A stretch of 64,000 nt of DNA from contig JAUOZS010000001.1 in assembly GCA_032334055.1 (NCBI GenBank), positions 1,152,501-1,216,500 of the forward strand, given 5' to 3'. Positions 49,032 through 56,753 of the stretch are shown here, piece after piece. The stretch is from Selenomonadales bacterium 4137-cl. GTDB lineage: Bacteria; Bacillota; Negativicutes; Sporomusales; UBA7701. A program made the position numbers and the translations under genes. Each line of letters starts with the position of its first letter. The stretch's first letter is position 1. Below the pieces are notes generated by a model, which worked only from the letters and a program-made list of their open reading frames with translations, did no database searches and was not told the DNA's origin.

Positions 49032-49826
49032 ATGTTTTGGACTTATGTGGTGATTTTTGTAGTAGTTGTTATTGATGGTTTTTTATTTAACCGCGATACG
49101 AGGGAGGTTCGATTTTGCATATATTACGCATTCTATTACGGATTTCATTGGTATTGTTCCTTCAGGCGACGCGGTGAGATAAAAGAAGAAAGCATAAAAC
49201 GCGTTTCAGGACAAGAGATAATGCGAAGCGATGTCAGAGAAATCGTCAGTTTTCCGTCTCTTTGGGGTATGCCCAGTTATTTCAGTACACAAATTTATAC
49301 ACAAGAAGACGCCGCGGAACCGGCGATGAAGGTTTCGCTGACAGGCAAAGGCTTAATTGCTTTGGCGGATGGCCGGCTAAACGATTGGGTTATTGATGAT
49401 GAGGCTATAACGATAACCAGAAAGGTAGGTGAAGGCCGGAGAATTCTATTAACTTTTTTAGGGAGGCATTATACTCACGTTCATCTTAAGTTTGGCGTAT
49501 TTGCTTTAATACCATTAGCTGCAATCAATAATATGTTAGAGATGGTTTCATTCCTATATATTATTCTGTTGTTTTTTGCGGGATGTGGTGTTGAAAGGCT
49601 GAAAGATTTCCGGAAAATAGCCGTTATCTTGGATGACATGGGGATCAGGGTGAATGAAGGTGAGGAACGGGAGCGATTTTTAGCGTATTCGGATATAGCT
49701 AAGGTGGAGAAAGGATTTATTCATACGAAGGTTACGGCTAAGAACGGCGAACTGATGCGTTTTCCAGGGGCGTGGCCGCTTTTGCCGGAACTGGTCAGAA
49801 AATTCGCGGGATTGAAAAAAGATTAA
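49032..49826 (+). CDS. Four-helix membrane protein of the cassette family, paralogue A
   Basis: A 264-residue protein. It has two N-terminal membrane helices (VVIFVVVVIDGFLF, then a second aromatic-rich one), then a soluble segment ending in LADGRLNDWVIDDEAITI. Next are two more helices (VFALIPLAAINNMLEMVSFL region) and a C-terminal soluble domain (YSDIAKVEKGFIHTKVTAKN). The RLN-W and IEKG/KVTAK-like signatures are shared with the proteins at 53596, 57844 and 59981. The soluble parts look like bacterial PH-type beta domains (inference). It follows block 1 directly with no effector gene between. Confidence 0.7.
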   Translation: MFWTYVVIFVVVVIDGFLFNRDTREVRFCIYYAFYYGFHWYCSFRRRGEIKEESIKRVSGQEIMRSDVREIVSFPSLWGMPSYFSTQIYTQEDAAEPAMKVSLTGKGLIALADGRLNDWVIDDEAITITRKVGEGRRILLTFLGRHYTHVHLKFGVFALIPLAAINNMLEMVSFLYIILLFFAGCGVERLKDFRKIAVILDDMGIRVNEGEERERFLAYSDIAKVEKGFIHTKVTAKNGELMRFPGAWPLLPELVRKFAGLKKD

Positions 49827-49898
49827 TAACAAATGGTTATTATATGGTTTGTGCCAAGGCGCACAGGTGATTTTGAAGGAATGGCTAAACGGGGAGCT

Positions 49899-49936
49899 AA
49901 AAGACCGCCAAAATTGTAATGGCGGTCTTTGTGTTT
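49899..49936 (+). terminator. Rho-independent terminator
   Basis: The stem AAAAGACCGCC / GGCGGTCTTTG with an 11-base loop and a T-rich tail lies after paralogue A. Confidence 0.82.
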
Positions 49937-50014
49937 GGTGAAGGGGGTGAGGGTATCGTAATGCGCGGGGCCGCTGGGTGAGTGACCGGGTGACGGTGTT
50001 GCGGTGAGGCGGGG

Positions 50015-50398
50015 TTAGGAGAGGAGGCGGAAGGCGGCGTAGGCGATCGCGAGCCAGAGGAGGAGGATGACGGCGGCGCCAAGCCAGAGTTTGGGCAGGA
50101 TGCTGCCGTAAGCGGCGGCCCGGCGGCGGCATTCAGCGAGGACGGCGGGCGGGATGAGCCTGACGGCGAGGGCGATGCCGAGGGGGAGGAGGATGAGGTC
50201 GTCGAGGTAGCCGAGGACGGGGATGAAGTCGGGGATGAAGTCGACGGGGCTTAGGGTATAGCCGACGATGAGGGCGACGAGGGCTTTGGCGTACCACGGG
50301 GTGGCGGGGTGCTTGAGGGCGAAAAAGAGGGCGAGGATGTCGTCTTTGAGGAGACGGGCTTTTTGGCGGAGGGATAGTTTCCCCGGGGTATTGGTCAT
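50015..50398 (-). CDS. DUF1232 (YkvA-type) membrane protein
   Basis: A 127-residue protein with the DUF1232 core: YAKALVALIVGYTLSPVDFIPDFIPVLGYLDDLILLPLGI, where the SPVDFIPDFIPVLGYLDD run is diagnostic. A C-terminal membrane helix follows (LWLGAAVILLLWLAIAYAAF). ATG 50398 is preceded by an AAGGAC-type site. It is the only minus-strand gene inside the prophage-type region and may mark its original left side. Confidence 0.88.
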   Translation of the reverse strand: MTNTPGKLSLRQKARLLKDDILALFFALKHPATPWYAKALVALIVGYTLSPVDFIPDFIPVLGYLDDLILLPLGIALAVRLIPPAVLAECRRRAAAYGSILPKLWLGAAVILLLWLAIAYAAFRLLS

Positions 50399-50453
50399 GG
50401 CGGAGTCCTTTCGGCGGCTTTTTTTTATTATAGCATACAAGGGGGACGAGATT

Positions 50454-50933
50454 TTGGCGGGCGGAAAAGGGCTGACGCATCGTCAACAGGCGTTTGTGCG
50501 GGAGTATGTGAGCAGAGGGAATGTGCTGCAGGCGGCCAGGGCGGCGGGGGTGAAGAGCCCGGAGAGCGCCGGGTACCGGATGATGCGGAATACGAAGGTG
50601 CAGGCGGCGATAGCGGAGGCGAGAAGCGGGGTGGAGGCGAAGCTAGCGGGGGAGTCGGCGAAGGCGCTGGCGATTTTGCTGAATCTGATGGAAAACGCGG
50701 AGACGGATTCGGTGAGGCTCAGAGCGGCCCAGGAGGTGCTGGATCGGGCGCGCGGCCGGCAGGGGGAGCGGCGCGACGAGGGGGAAGGAAAGCAGGGGGC
50801 GAGGATGTTGCTGGATTATTCGGATCCGGCGGCGGTGGCGGCGCGGCTGGAGGAGCTGTGGCGGCGGCGCAGGTCTGAGGGCACCGGCGAGGGAGAAACG
50901 GGGGACGGGGGCGGCGGCGATGCTGAGCGGTGA
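50454..50933 (+). CDS. terS: Phage terminase small subunit
   Basis: A 159-residue DNA-recognition subunit of the packaging motor. The N-terminal LTHRQQAFVREYVSRGNVLQ and AARAAGVKSPESAGYRMMRN form the HTH typical of terminase_2-like small subunits. A long helical part follows (AKALAILLNLMENAETDSVR). The TTG start at 50454 has GGGGGACGAG upstream. It overlaps the large-subunit start by 14 bases. Confidence 0.88.
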   Translation: MAGGKGLTHRQQAFVREYVSRGNVLQAARAAGVKSPESAGYRMMRNTKVQAAIAEARSGVEAKLAGESAKALAILLNLMENAETDSVRLRAAQEVLDRARGRQGERRDEGEGKQGARMLLDYSDPAAVAARLEELWRRRRSEGTGEGETGDGGGGDAER

Positions 50934-51572
50934 GGAATTGGCGGAGCTGGCGGTGCTGGAGGCTTTCCGTCAGTATGGGGAAGATCCGTGGCTGTTCGTG
51001 ACGGAGTGCTGCCGGACGAAGGACGAGGCGGACGGGGGCAGGATAAAGAATATGCCTGACAAGGAGTATCTGCGGTATGTGACGCGGGTATGGCGGGAGG
51101 AGAGCCTGCTGGCGGTCCCGAAGAGCCGGCGGATGCTGATGACATGGCTTTTTTTGTGCCTGCATCTCTGGGCGGCGCTGACGAGGAAGAACGCGGCGAT
51201 TTTTATCCAGTCGAAGAAGCAGGAGGACAGCGAGTTTTTGTTGGGGGAGGACCGGCTGATGTTCATTTACCGCCAACTGCCGCAGGAATTTCCCTGGCCG
51301 GCGCTGGAGAAGTCGATGGCGGGGAAGAGCGGCAAGGGGTACGCATATCTGCGGTTTCTAACGGGTCGTATGTGGCGGCGGTGGGGCAGGGGCCGGATCA
51401 GCTCCGTCAGTATACGGCGTCGCACGTGTATCTGACGGAGCTGGCTTTCTGGGAGTGGGCGGAGGAGACGTTCGCGTCGCTGCTGCCGACGATCCAGGGG
51501 GGCGGAAAAGTGACGGTCGATTCGAGCGCGGGGCCGGGCTTTTTCGACCGGCTTATTCACGGCGAGCTGTAA
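50920..51572 (+). pseudogene. terL: Phage terminase large subunit, N-terminal ATPase part (frameshifted)
   Basis: The start (MLSGEELAELAVLEAFRQYG) and VPKSRRMLMTWLFLCLHLWAALTRKNAAIFI (Walker A-like region with SRRM, then the next strand) identify the ATPase. After GKGYAYLRF the frame breaks at about 51355. Restoring one T gives SNGSYVAAVGQGPDQLRQYT, then HVYLTELAFWEWAEETFASL (Walker B and coupling region), and the reading then stops at 51572 after FFDRLIHGEL. The nuclease half follows 313 bases later. The motor gene is therefore inactive as it stands. Confidence 0.82.
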
Positions 51573-51659
51573 CAGCGGCGAATAAAGGCGGAACGGGGGC
51601 GCGGACTGCGTTCGTTTGATCGTACGGTAAAATTTTTGGAATAAAATGCCAAAAAGGTA

Positions 51660-51688
51660 TTGATATTCCCCAAAAACCGTGTTACAAT
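51660..51688 (+). promoter_or_regulatory. Strong sigma-A-type promoter inside the terL gap
   Basis: TTGATA (51660-51665) and TACAAT (51683-51688) have exact 17-base spacing, in AT-rich DNA that contrasts with the surrounding GC-rich phage genes. It would drive the structured RNA that follows. Confidence 0.7.
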
Positions 51689-51694
51689 TTACAA

Positions 51695-51867
51695 AAAGTG
51701 GTAAATATTACCAGATTAACATTTACAAACTTGTCGGCACCGCAAATAGCTGTGGCGCGGAAGATGTGCGAATGTCACCACAGTGCGGCGGGCTATTGAT
51801 TAGGCGAGCAGAGTAACGGGAGTTTTCTCCCATAGCCTCCAGGAGCAATCCTGGGGGTCTTCTTTTT
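51695..51867 (+). ncRNA. Candidate structured RNA ending in a terminator (regulatory RNA or riboswitch-like leader)
   Basis: A transcript from the promoter at 51660 could fold into a small TGGTAA/TTACCA hairpin, then a composite stem. In that stem CCGCA (51740-51744) pairs with TGCGG (51784-51788), and CTGTGG (51750-51755) with CCACAG (51778-51783). The bulged AATAG (51745-51749) can pair with CTATT (51793-51797), giving a pseudoknot. GGGAG/CTCCC and a GCAA-capped terminator CCTCCAGGA/TCCTGGGGG with a T-rich tail (51836-51867) follow. It matches no riboswitch class I know. It lies between the two halves of terL, 18 bases before the second half. Confidence 0.5.
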
Positions 51868-51885
51868 CAAAAAGGGGGAACAGGC

Positions 51886-52701
51886 GTGGCGAATACGGAG
51901 GTTCCGGAAGGGGTTAACCGCTGGCGGACAAAGCAGGGAGTGACGGTGGTGAGGGTTCATTATACGGCTGATCCTGCGAAGCGGACGGCGGCGTGGAAGG
52001 AGGAGCAGAAGCGGGGGATGTCGGAGGCAATGTGGGAGCGGGAGATGGAGGTCAATTTCCGGATCATGCTGGGTAAGGCGTGGTTTCCGGAGTTTCGCTA
52101 CGAATTTCATGTGGCGAAAGAGAATTTGAAGCCGTTTGGCGGCAAGCCGGTTATCCGCGGCTGGGATTACGGGCTGACGCCGTGCACGGTGTTCGCCCAG
52201 TACGGGCCGAAAGGGGAACTGGTGGTGCTGGGTGAGGTGCAGAGCGTGGATTGTGGGATCACAGCTCATGCGAAGGTGGTGGAGGCGGAGAGCGCGGCGT
52301 ATGCGGGGCATTCGTTCATCGATGTGGGCGACCCGGCGGGGCGGCAGCGGGCGCAGAGCGACGAGTCGACGTGTGTGGATATTTTGCGGGAACGGTTCGG
52401 GATTTATGTGCAGGACGGGCCGGTGAGTGCGGTGCGGCGGTGGGAGGCGGTGCGGCAGCGGCTGACGACGGTGACGGAGACGGGAGGGCCGATGCTGCTG
52501 GTGGACCCGCGCTGCCAGTGGCTGATCGGCGGCTTCACGGGTGGATACCGGCGGCACAAGGTAGGAGAACGGTACCTGGAGGAGCCGGAGAAGAATGAGT
52601 ACAGCCATACGCAGGACGCGTTGGGGTATATCTGCGCGAGCGGCGCGGGGACGCGGCGGCGGTGGGAGGATACGGAGATTCCCCGGGCGGGGAGGATGTG
52701 A
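51886..52701 (+). CDS. terL: Phage terminase large subunit, C-terminal nuclease part
   Basis: A 271-residue frame starting MANTEVPEGVNRW. VVRVHYTADPAKRTAAWKEE links the domains. The RNase H-like nuclease has IRGWDYGLTPCTVFAQYGP (first Asp), FIDVGDPAGRQRAQ (second Asp) and SHTQDALGYICA (last Asp). All three acidic positions are intact, so the domain could fold alone. In intact terminases this sequence continues directly from the ATPase part, so it is the downstream half of a split gene. Confidence 0.85.
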   Translation: MANTEVPEGVNRWRTKQGVTVVRVHYTADPAKRTAAWKEEQKRGMSEAMWEREMEVNFRIMLGKAWFPEFRYEFHVAKENLKPFGGKPVIRGWDYGLTPCTVFAQYGPKGELVVLGEVQSVDCGITAHAKVVEAESAAYAGHSFIDVGDPAGRQRAQSDESTCVDILRERFGIYVQDGPVSAVRRWEAVRQRLTTVTETGGPMLLVDPRCQWLIGGFTGGYRRHKVGERYLEEPEKNEYSHTQDALGYICASGAGTRRRWEDTEIPRAGRM

Positions 52702-52713
52702 GGGCAGGGGAAG

Positions 52714-52747
52714 TGGTGTGATGATAGCGTGAAGAAGATCGCCGAGA
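52714..52747 (+). repeat. Remnant of the iteron-promoter-terminator block
   Basis: GTGTGATGATAGCGTGAAGA and the following GATCGCCGAG match the 3' half of the blocks at 54.5, 56.6, 58.7 and 60.9 kb. The iterons, -35 region and terminator right arm are missing, so the first cassette of the array has a rearranged start. Confidence 0.65.
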
Positions 52748-52778
52748 GTACCGGTGGAGGCAGGCCGGGGCGGGACTG

Positions 52779-53426
52779 GTGAGCCGAGGTGGAGTGGATA
52801 GACAGCTAAGTGCACTGATGAAAAAGGATTGGCGGGTGGCGCCTGAACCGCTACGTAACGGAGCGATGGGACGGGAGTTCGACCCGTGGGCAAAGACATG
52901 GAAGCTAGACTGGGGTAAAGAGGGCAGGCCGGCGGAGAGGCCAAAGACGATGGAAACGATGATAACCTCTTTTCAACCAGAAGACTATAGTAATGATATC
53001 CAATTAGCGAGTGCAGTGACCCCCGCTCGTGCTTTCACCAGTTGCGGAGAGGGAGGAAAGGTACTTGCCAAGCCGATTAGTCGGGAACTTGTGAAGGAGG
53101 GTACGGAGGGGGTAAAGGAGGTAATCAAACTCAACAAATTTGGCGAGATAGCATATAAAACCGCTAAAGCGCAGGAGATTAGCCATGACGAGGCAATGGA
53201 AATAGCACGGGAAGCCCAGGCCTTGTACACGGCCTACAAAGCCGCCGATTGGGGGGTTAACGCCCTCTTGTTAAAGAAACTAAAAAAAACCTGGCCGGCA
53301 TATGGGGTAAAGGAAGGTGCAGAGGAAATCTACGATGATGAAATTCATAATTACATTATTCAAACAGCGATAAATAATTACAAACTAGCAAAGAAGCCGC
53401 CAGAAGGGTCAATATTGCCACCCTAA
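52779..53426 (+). CDS. Cassette protein B: short shared N-part with C-terminal domain type 1
   Basis: A 215-residue protein. It keeps only the end of the shared N-terminal region (LRNGAMGREFDPWAKTWKLD, then GKEGRPAERPKTME). The C-terminal 120 residues (KEVIKLNKFGEIAYKTAKAQ, ISHDEAMEIAREAQALYTAY) end in KKPPEGSILPP. The same C-terminal domain occurs in the protein at 58862-59906. The domain is helical and unassigned. GTG 52779 or ATG 52818 could be the start; neither has a strong ribosome site. It is followed by membrane paralogue B. Confidence 0.6.
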   Translation: MSRGGVDRQLSALMKKDWRVAPEPLRNGAMGREFDPWAKTWKLDWGKEGRPAERPKTMETMITSFQPEDYSNDIQLASAVTPARAFTSCGEGGKVLAKPISRELVKEGTEGVKEVIKLNKFGEIAYKTAKAQEISHDEAMEIAREAQALYTAYKAADWGVNALLLKKLKKTWPAYGVKEGAEEIYDDEIHNYIIQTAINNYKLAKKPPEGSILPP

Positions 53427-53444
53427 GCTTTAGTTTTAGGAGGA

Positions 53445-53484
53445 GGGAGAGCAGAGAGGCTTTCTCTCCCACTGCATTTTTTTA
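53445..53484 (+). terminator. Hairpin terminator after cassette protein B
   Basis: The arms GGGAGAG / CTCTCCC are followed by ACTGCA and T7. The rest of the 170-bp gap to paralogue B contains no gene but has a GCGAATAA-type leader seen in other cassettes. Confidence 0.6.
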
Positions 53485-53595
53485 ATGGGTTGACCACTCA
53501 AAAGCATAAATTGCTTTTTGCGGGAAAAAAAGGAAATTTGGAGGATGGTGACGAATGTATGTTCGGCGAATAACTGTAAGCCGGGAGGGGAGCGC

Positions 53596-54414
53596 ATGCT
53601 GCAAAGCTTGTGGTATCAATTATGTATCATAATATGTGTATATTGGTTTGGAACAGAAATGATATGGAATTACGAGCAGGTAGAACCGATTGTAGGGTTG
53701 TCGAAGGGCGAGTGGTTCGCGGGAGCATTGGGGGGCTTTGCACTAATCGGCGGCTCGGCATATTGGTATGTGCGGAGAGCAGGTAAAGGGATGGTAAAGG
53801 AGACCGGACTGGAGAAGGAAAACGGGCCGGTCATCCCGTTGGCATGTGTCGAGAAGATCGTGTGGGAGGGATGGGGGTTCCCGGCGATGGTGCTCTTAGC
53901 CGACGACAAGGTGAAGATGCATTTACAGGATAAGGACTTTATCAAACTTGCCGCAACAAGGCTCAATAAATGGACGATTGACGACGATGAAGTAACCGTG
54001 GCATCCGGGGAGGCGGGGCAAGACCTTCAGATAAGCTATGCTCCGCTGGGAATGTACGGCAATTTCTTTGATATAGGTAAGTGGCTTATTGTTTTTTTGC
54101 TGATGTTGAAGTTTTCCTCTGAAATGTTCGGCGGGGATACAAAATTGCTTTTTCGTGCAAGCTTAATTTGTATTCTGCCTTTTTGTATACTGCTATATTA
54201 CCGCAGGATAAAAGTATCGGTAGAAGGCGACAAGGTTTTGCTGAAAAGGGGAAAGAAAGAGGAAAGCTTCAGGTTCGGCGATGTGGCCGGTATCGAAAAG
54301 GGGCTGTTTCAGGTTAAGGTAACGGCGAAGGATGGGAAAGTATTTTTCTTTCCGCGGGGGTGCATATTATTGCCCGAGATTATCGAGGAATTTGCCGGGC
54401 TTGCCGGGCGTTAA
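53596..54414 (+). CDS. Four-helix membrane protein of the cassette family, paralogue B
   Basis: A 272-residue protein. Two N-terminal helices (WYQLCIIICVYWFGTEMIW and FAGALGGFALIGGSAYWYV) precede a soluble part with LAATRLNKWTIDDDEVTV. Two central helices and a C-terminal domain follow (FGDVAGIEKGLFQVKVTAKD, PRGCILLPEIIEEFAGL). The last 160 bases are nearly identical to those of paralogue D, while the 5' halves differ, suggesting recombination or gene conversion. GGGAGGGG precedes ATG 53596. Immunity or partner function is a hypothesis from gene order. Confidence 0.72.
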   Translation: MLQSLWYQLCIIICVYWFGTEMIWNYEQVEPIVGLSKGEWFAGALGGFALIGGSAYWYVRRAGKGMVKETGLEKENGPVIPLACVEKIVWEGWGFPAMVLLADDKVKMHLQDKDFIKLAATRLNKWTIDDDEVTVASGEAGQDLQISYAPLGMYGNFFDIGKWLIVFLLMLKFSSEMFGGDTKLLFRASLICILPFCILLYYRRIKVSVEGDKVLLKRGKKEESFRFGDVAGIEKGLFQVKVTAKDGKVFFFPRGCILLPEIIEEFAGLAGR

Positions 54415-54439
54415 AGAGGGCGGTGTGAGAAAAAGTTTA

Positions 54440-54560
54440 GAAGAATTTTTGAGAAATATTTTCATTTGGACGAAAAGTGGACTTTTAGTGGACGATTTGA
54501 CAAAAAAGTGTGATATGATGATAGCGTGAAGTGGACCGCCGAGGGGCGGTTTTTTGTTTT
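54440..54560 (+). promoter_or_regulatory. Iteron-promoter-terminator block, copy 2
   Basis: AGAATTTTTGAGAAATATTT leads into TGGAC iterons at 54467, 54478 and 54489. TTGACA (54497-54502) and TATGAT (54514-54519) follow at non-standard spacing, then a GACCGCC / GGCGGTT hairpin and T6 (54534-54556). It lies upstream of cassette C. Confidence 0.78.
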
Positions 54561-54603
54561 GGGGTGGCGGAGAGAGGAAACGAAACAGAGGGAGGAAGGG
54601 CGA

Positions 54604-55635
54604 ATGGCGAGCAGGGAAGAGGAGTATATCAGGAGGATGAAGGCGCGGGGATATGTGCCGACGCTGGCGGGGATGGATGAGGAGGATATCGAGTGGGAGC
54701 TCTCCAAGATGGAAGAAGCCGAGCGGAGGCGCGAGGCGCCGTCGCAGCCGTTGAGGACGGTGTACCGGCCAGTGGATCCGGGGCTCAAAGCGCGGATACT
54801 CCGCCAATTCGGGCAGCCTTACGACGAGAGCGCGATACCCAAGGGGCAGGAGTTCTACCTCAACGGATGGGACAACGGAGATGAAGACGATACGCTGGTG
54901 GAACAGAATCGGCGGATGGAGCGTGCTCCGCTGCGTAACGGGGCGATGGGACGGGAGGAGCCCGACCCGTGGTCGAAGGCATGGAAGCTGGATTGGGGCG
55001 AAGAGGGCAGGCCAGAGGAGAAGGCGAGGACGATGGAGTGGCAATGGGGACGAGACGAGCCGGGACTGGTGAGTCGAGGTGGAGTGGATAGACCGCTAAG
55101 CTATGGACCAAGCGGACATGACATGGGAACCGGGAGTTATAAGACGAACGAGGCAGATGCCAACCCGTATGCAGGCGGATATGCAAACGGCGGTGCAGAA
55201 GGAGATATGCTGTTTGAGGTTACTGGCGTCAAGCCAATGGAGAAAGGGAAAAAGACGGCTCAAGAGCCTCCAGCAGGTGTTAAGCTATGGGCGGAAGAAA
55301 ACCCCGACTGGAATAATTTGCAGCCGCAGATGAAGAATACGACAACATCTTTTGTTGGTGAGGTTAATAAGGAGTTCGGAACGAAAAAAACACCATGGAT
55401 TACGTCCGGATATCGAAGTCCGGAACTCAATGCAACTCTTCCGGAGGCTTCACCAAACTCCTGGCATCTGGAGGGGCTGGCGGTAGATATTAATCTGGAT
55501 GATTACACAGCAGAAGAGAGAGCAAAAATCGAGGAGATGGCGCGGAAACGTTTTGGAGAGGTATACTGGCATAGAGGTACAGGCTGGCATCTGCATATTG
55601 GTAATCCTCTAGAGCCACGGGGAGAGGCGGGCTAG
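54604..55635 (+). CDS. Cassette protein C: shared N-terminal part fused to an M15-type peptidase domain
   Basis: A 343-residue protein. Residues 1-150 are the shared region (ASREEEYIRRMKARGYVPTL, GMDEEDIEWELSKMEEAERR, IPKGQEFYLNGWDNGDEDDT, DPWSKAWKLDWGEEGRP). The C-terminal 110 residues form a peptidase_M15-type domain: SGYRSPELN, SWHLEGLAVDI (the SxHxxGxAxD motif with His288 and Asp295) and WHLHIG (His329/His331), giving a complete zinc triad. Such domains cut peptide cross-links of peptidoglycan. There is no signal peptide, so it must be released by lysis, a particle or another route. This is the one cassette protein with an unbroken full-length frame. Confidence 0.78.
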   Translation: MASREEEYIRRMKARGYVPTLAGMDEEDIEWELSKMEEAERRREAPSQPLRTVYRPVDPGLKARILRQFGQPYDESAIPKGQEFYLNGWDNGDEDDTLVEQNRRMERAPLRNGAMGREEPDPWSKAWKLDWGEEGRPEEKARTMEWQWGRDEPGLVSRGGVDRPLSYGPSGHDMGTGSYKTNEADANPYAGGYANGGAEGDMLFEVTGVKPMEKGKKTAQEPPAGVKLWAEENPDWNNLQPQMKNTTTSFVGEVNKEFGTKKTPWITSGYRSPELNATLPEASPNSWHLEGLAVDINLDDYTAEERAKIEEMARKRFGEVYWHRGTGWHLHIGNPLEPRGEAG

Positions 55636-55665
55636 GAGTTGGACCGTGCTGATCGGGATAAACGA

Positions 55666-55708
55666 CTTATGAGGGGAAGCTCCCCCTCGTAAGCCGAAGT
55701 TGTTTTTT
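55666..55708 (+). terminator. Terminator after cassette protein C
   Basis: CTTATGAGGGG / CCCCTCGTAAG with a loop of 6 bases, then GCCGAAGTTG and T6. A related CTTATAAG hairpin follows cassette protein D. Between here and the next gene a GCGAATGAATTTTCGATAAA leader (from 55738) is shared with cassette D. Confidence 0.7.
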
Positions 55709-55899
55709 GGCAAAAAGAGGAGAATTAGGCGTATGCAGCGAATGAATTTTCGATAAAACCGGTATACCGGGATATGGGCTATTTGATGGCAAGAGACGGG
55801 ACAGATTTTCTTTCCTATGTGATCATTTTTCGCACATGCTTATTGGGGATACAATGGTTTATGGCAGAGACGATGAGAGTCTAGTGTGAGGTGAAGGAA

Positions 55900-56571
55900 A
55901 TGACGCTTAGGCGGATAGCCGCCATTGGCTTTCTCTCGCTTTGGGTTGTCGCCGTAGGATTGCCAGCAGGATTGTGCAAAGATGGAAGGGCAACGGAAAT
56001 AGCTCCCGGTATAAAAGAAGGGATAATTGCCATTGAATGCCACCCGCAGAAGTTTACGATGCGGAGAGTGGACGGTGATCCTTATCCGTATTATACATAC
56101 GTCCCACACGATGTGGAGACAGAGCGTTTCAGCGGGCCAGAGGGGACGGGGATAAGGTTCTGGATGAACCGCGGCGGCGGCGATAAGCGGTACCAGGCTT
56201 TTGCGGAGTTTTTCGTCTTTCCGCAAGGGACGACGCGGGAGCATACGAGGCAAATTATCGATGGGCTGATGAGCCGCTCCGGGTGGGACAAGCACGAGCG
56301 CGAGTACAAGGAGGAGAAGTCTTTCCCGTGGTCGCTGTATGAGATGCCGTTTACGGCGGCGTGGTATTCGATGGGCTCGAAAAGGCTTCCGATTGGGACC
56401 ATCGCAGTCGGGCAACACGGCGATTTGTTTTTCGGGGTATTGTGTTACTATCGGGCTTCGTATAGTGACGGGTTCGTACCCAGGTATCTGAGGATTTTGG
56501 ATGAATTGGTCTGGGCGGATACGAACGAAGGGCTTCCGAGGGTCGAGATGCAAAGGTGCTCCGGGAATTAA
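55900..56571 (+). CDS. Secreted protein paired with the M15 cassette
   Basis: A 223-residue protein with a Sec signal peptide (IAAIGFLSLWVVAVGLPAGLC). The mature domain has ECHPQKFTMRRVDGDPYPYY, GIRFWMNRGGGDKRYQAFAE and TREHTRQIIDGLMSRSGWDK. It takes the place occupied by a membrane paralogue in the other cassettes. A periplasmic location fits a protein that would neutralise a peptidoglycan peptidase, but this is inference from position only. No family is recognised. Confidence 0.6.
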   Translation: MTLRRIAAIGFLSLWVVAVGLPAGLCKDGRATEIAPGIKEGIIAIECHPQKFTMRRVDGDPYPYYTYVPHDVETERFSGPEGTGIRFWMNRGGGDKRYQAFAEFFVFPQGTTREHTRQIIDGLMSRSGWDKHEREYKEEKSFPWSLYEMPFTAAWYSMGSKRLPIGTIAVGQHGDLFFGVLCYYRASYSDGFVPRYLRILDELVWADTNEGLPRVEMQRCSGN

Positions 56572-56589
56572 ATATTATCAAAAAATATA

Positions 56590-56708
56590 GGAAATTTTTG
56601 AGAAACACTTTCAATTGGACGAAAAGTGGACTTTTAGTGGACGATTTGACAAAAATGTGTGATATGCTGATAGCGTGAAGTGGACCGCCGAGGGGCGGTT
56701 TTTTGTTT
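56590..56708 (+). promoter_or_regulatory. Iteron-promoter-terminator block, copy 3
   Basis: TGGAC iterons at 56616, 56627 and 56638, TTGACA at 56646, then the GACCGCC / GGCGGTT hairpin and T6 from 56683. It lies 2149 bp after block 2. Confidence 0.78.
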
Positions 56709-56753
56709 TGGGGTGGCGGATGAGCGGAAACGAAATTGAGGGAGGAAAGGCTA

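Noticed and set aside
51695..51867. Assignment of the terL-gap RNA as a c-di-GMP-I riboswitch because of GCAAA and GGAG segments.
   Set aside because: The required GGCAAACC and GACGCAAAGC contexts and the tetraloop-receptor are absent.
51573..51885. Group I intron or intein explaining the split terL.
   Set aside because: No conserved intron core motifs and no splicing-domain coding sequence; the insert has its own promoter and terminator instead.
54526..54604. Coding extension of cassette proteins through the hairpin (MKWTAEGRFFVLGW-type leader starting at the GTG in the block).
   Set aside because: The G-run in the hairpin varies in length between copies and changes the frame each time, while stem and T-tract are conserved. 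It is a terminator, not a gene.
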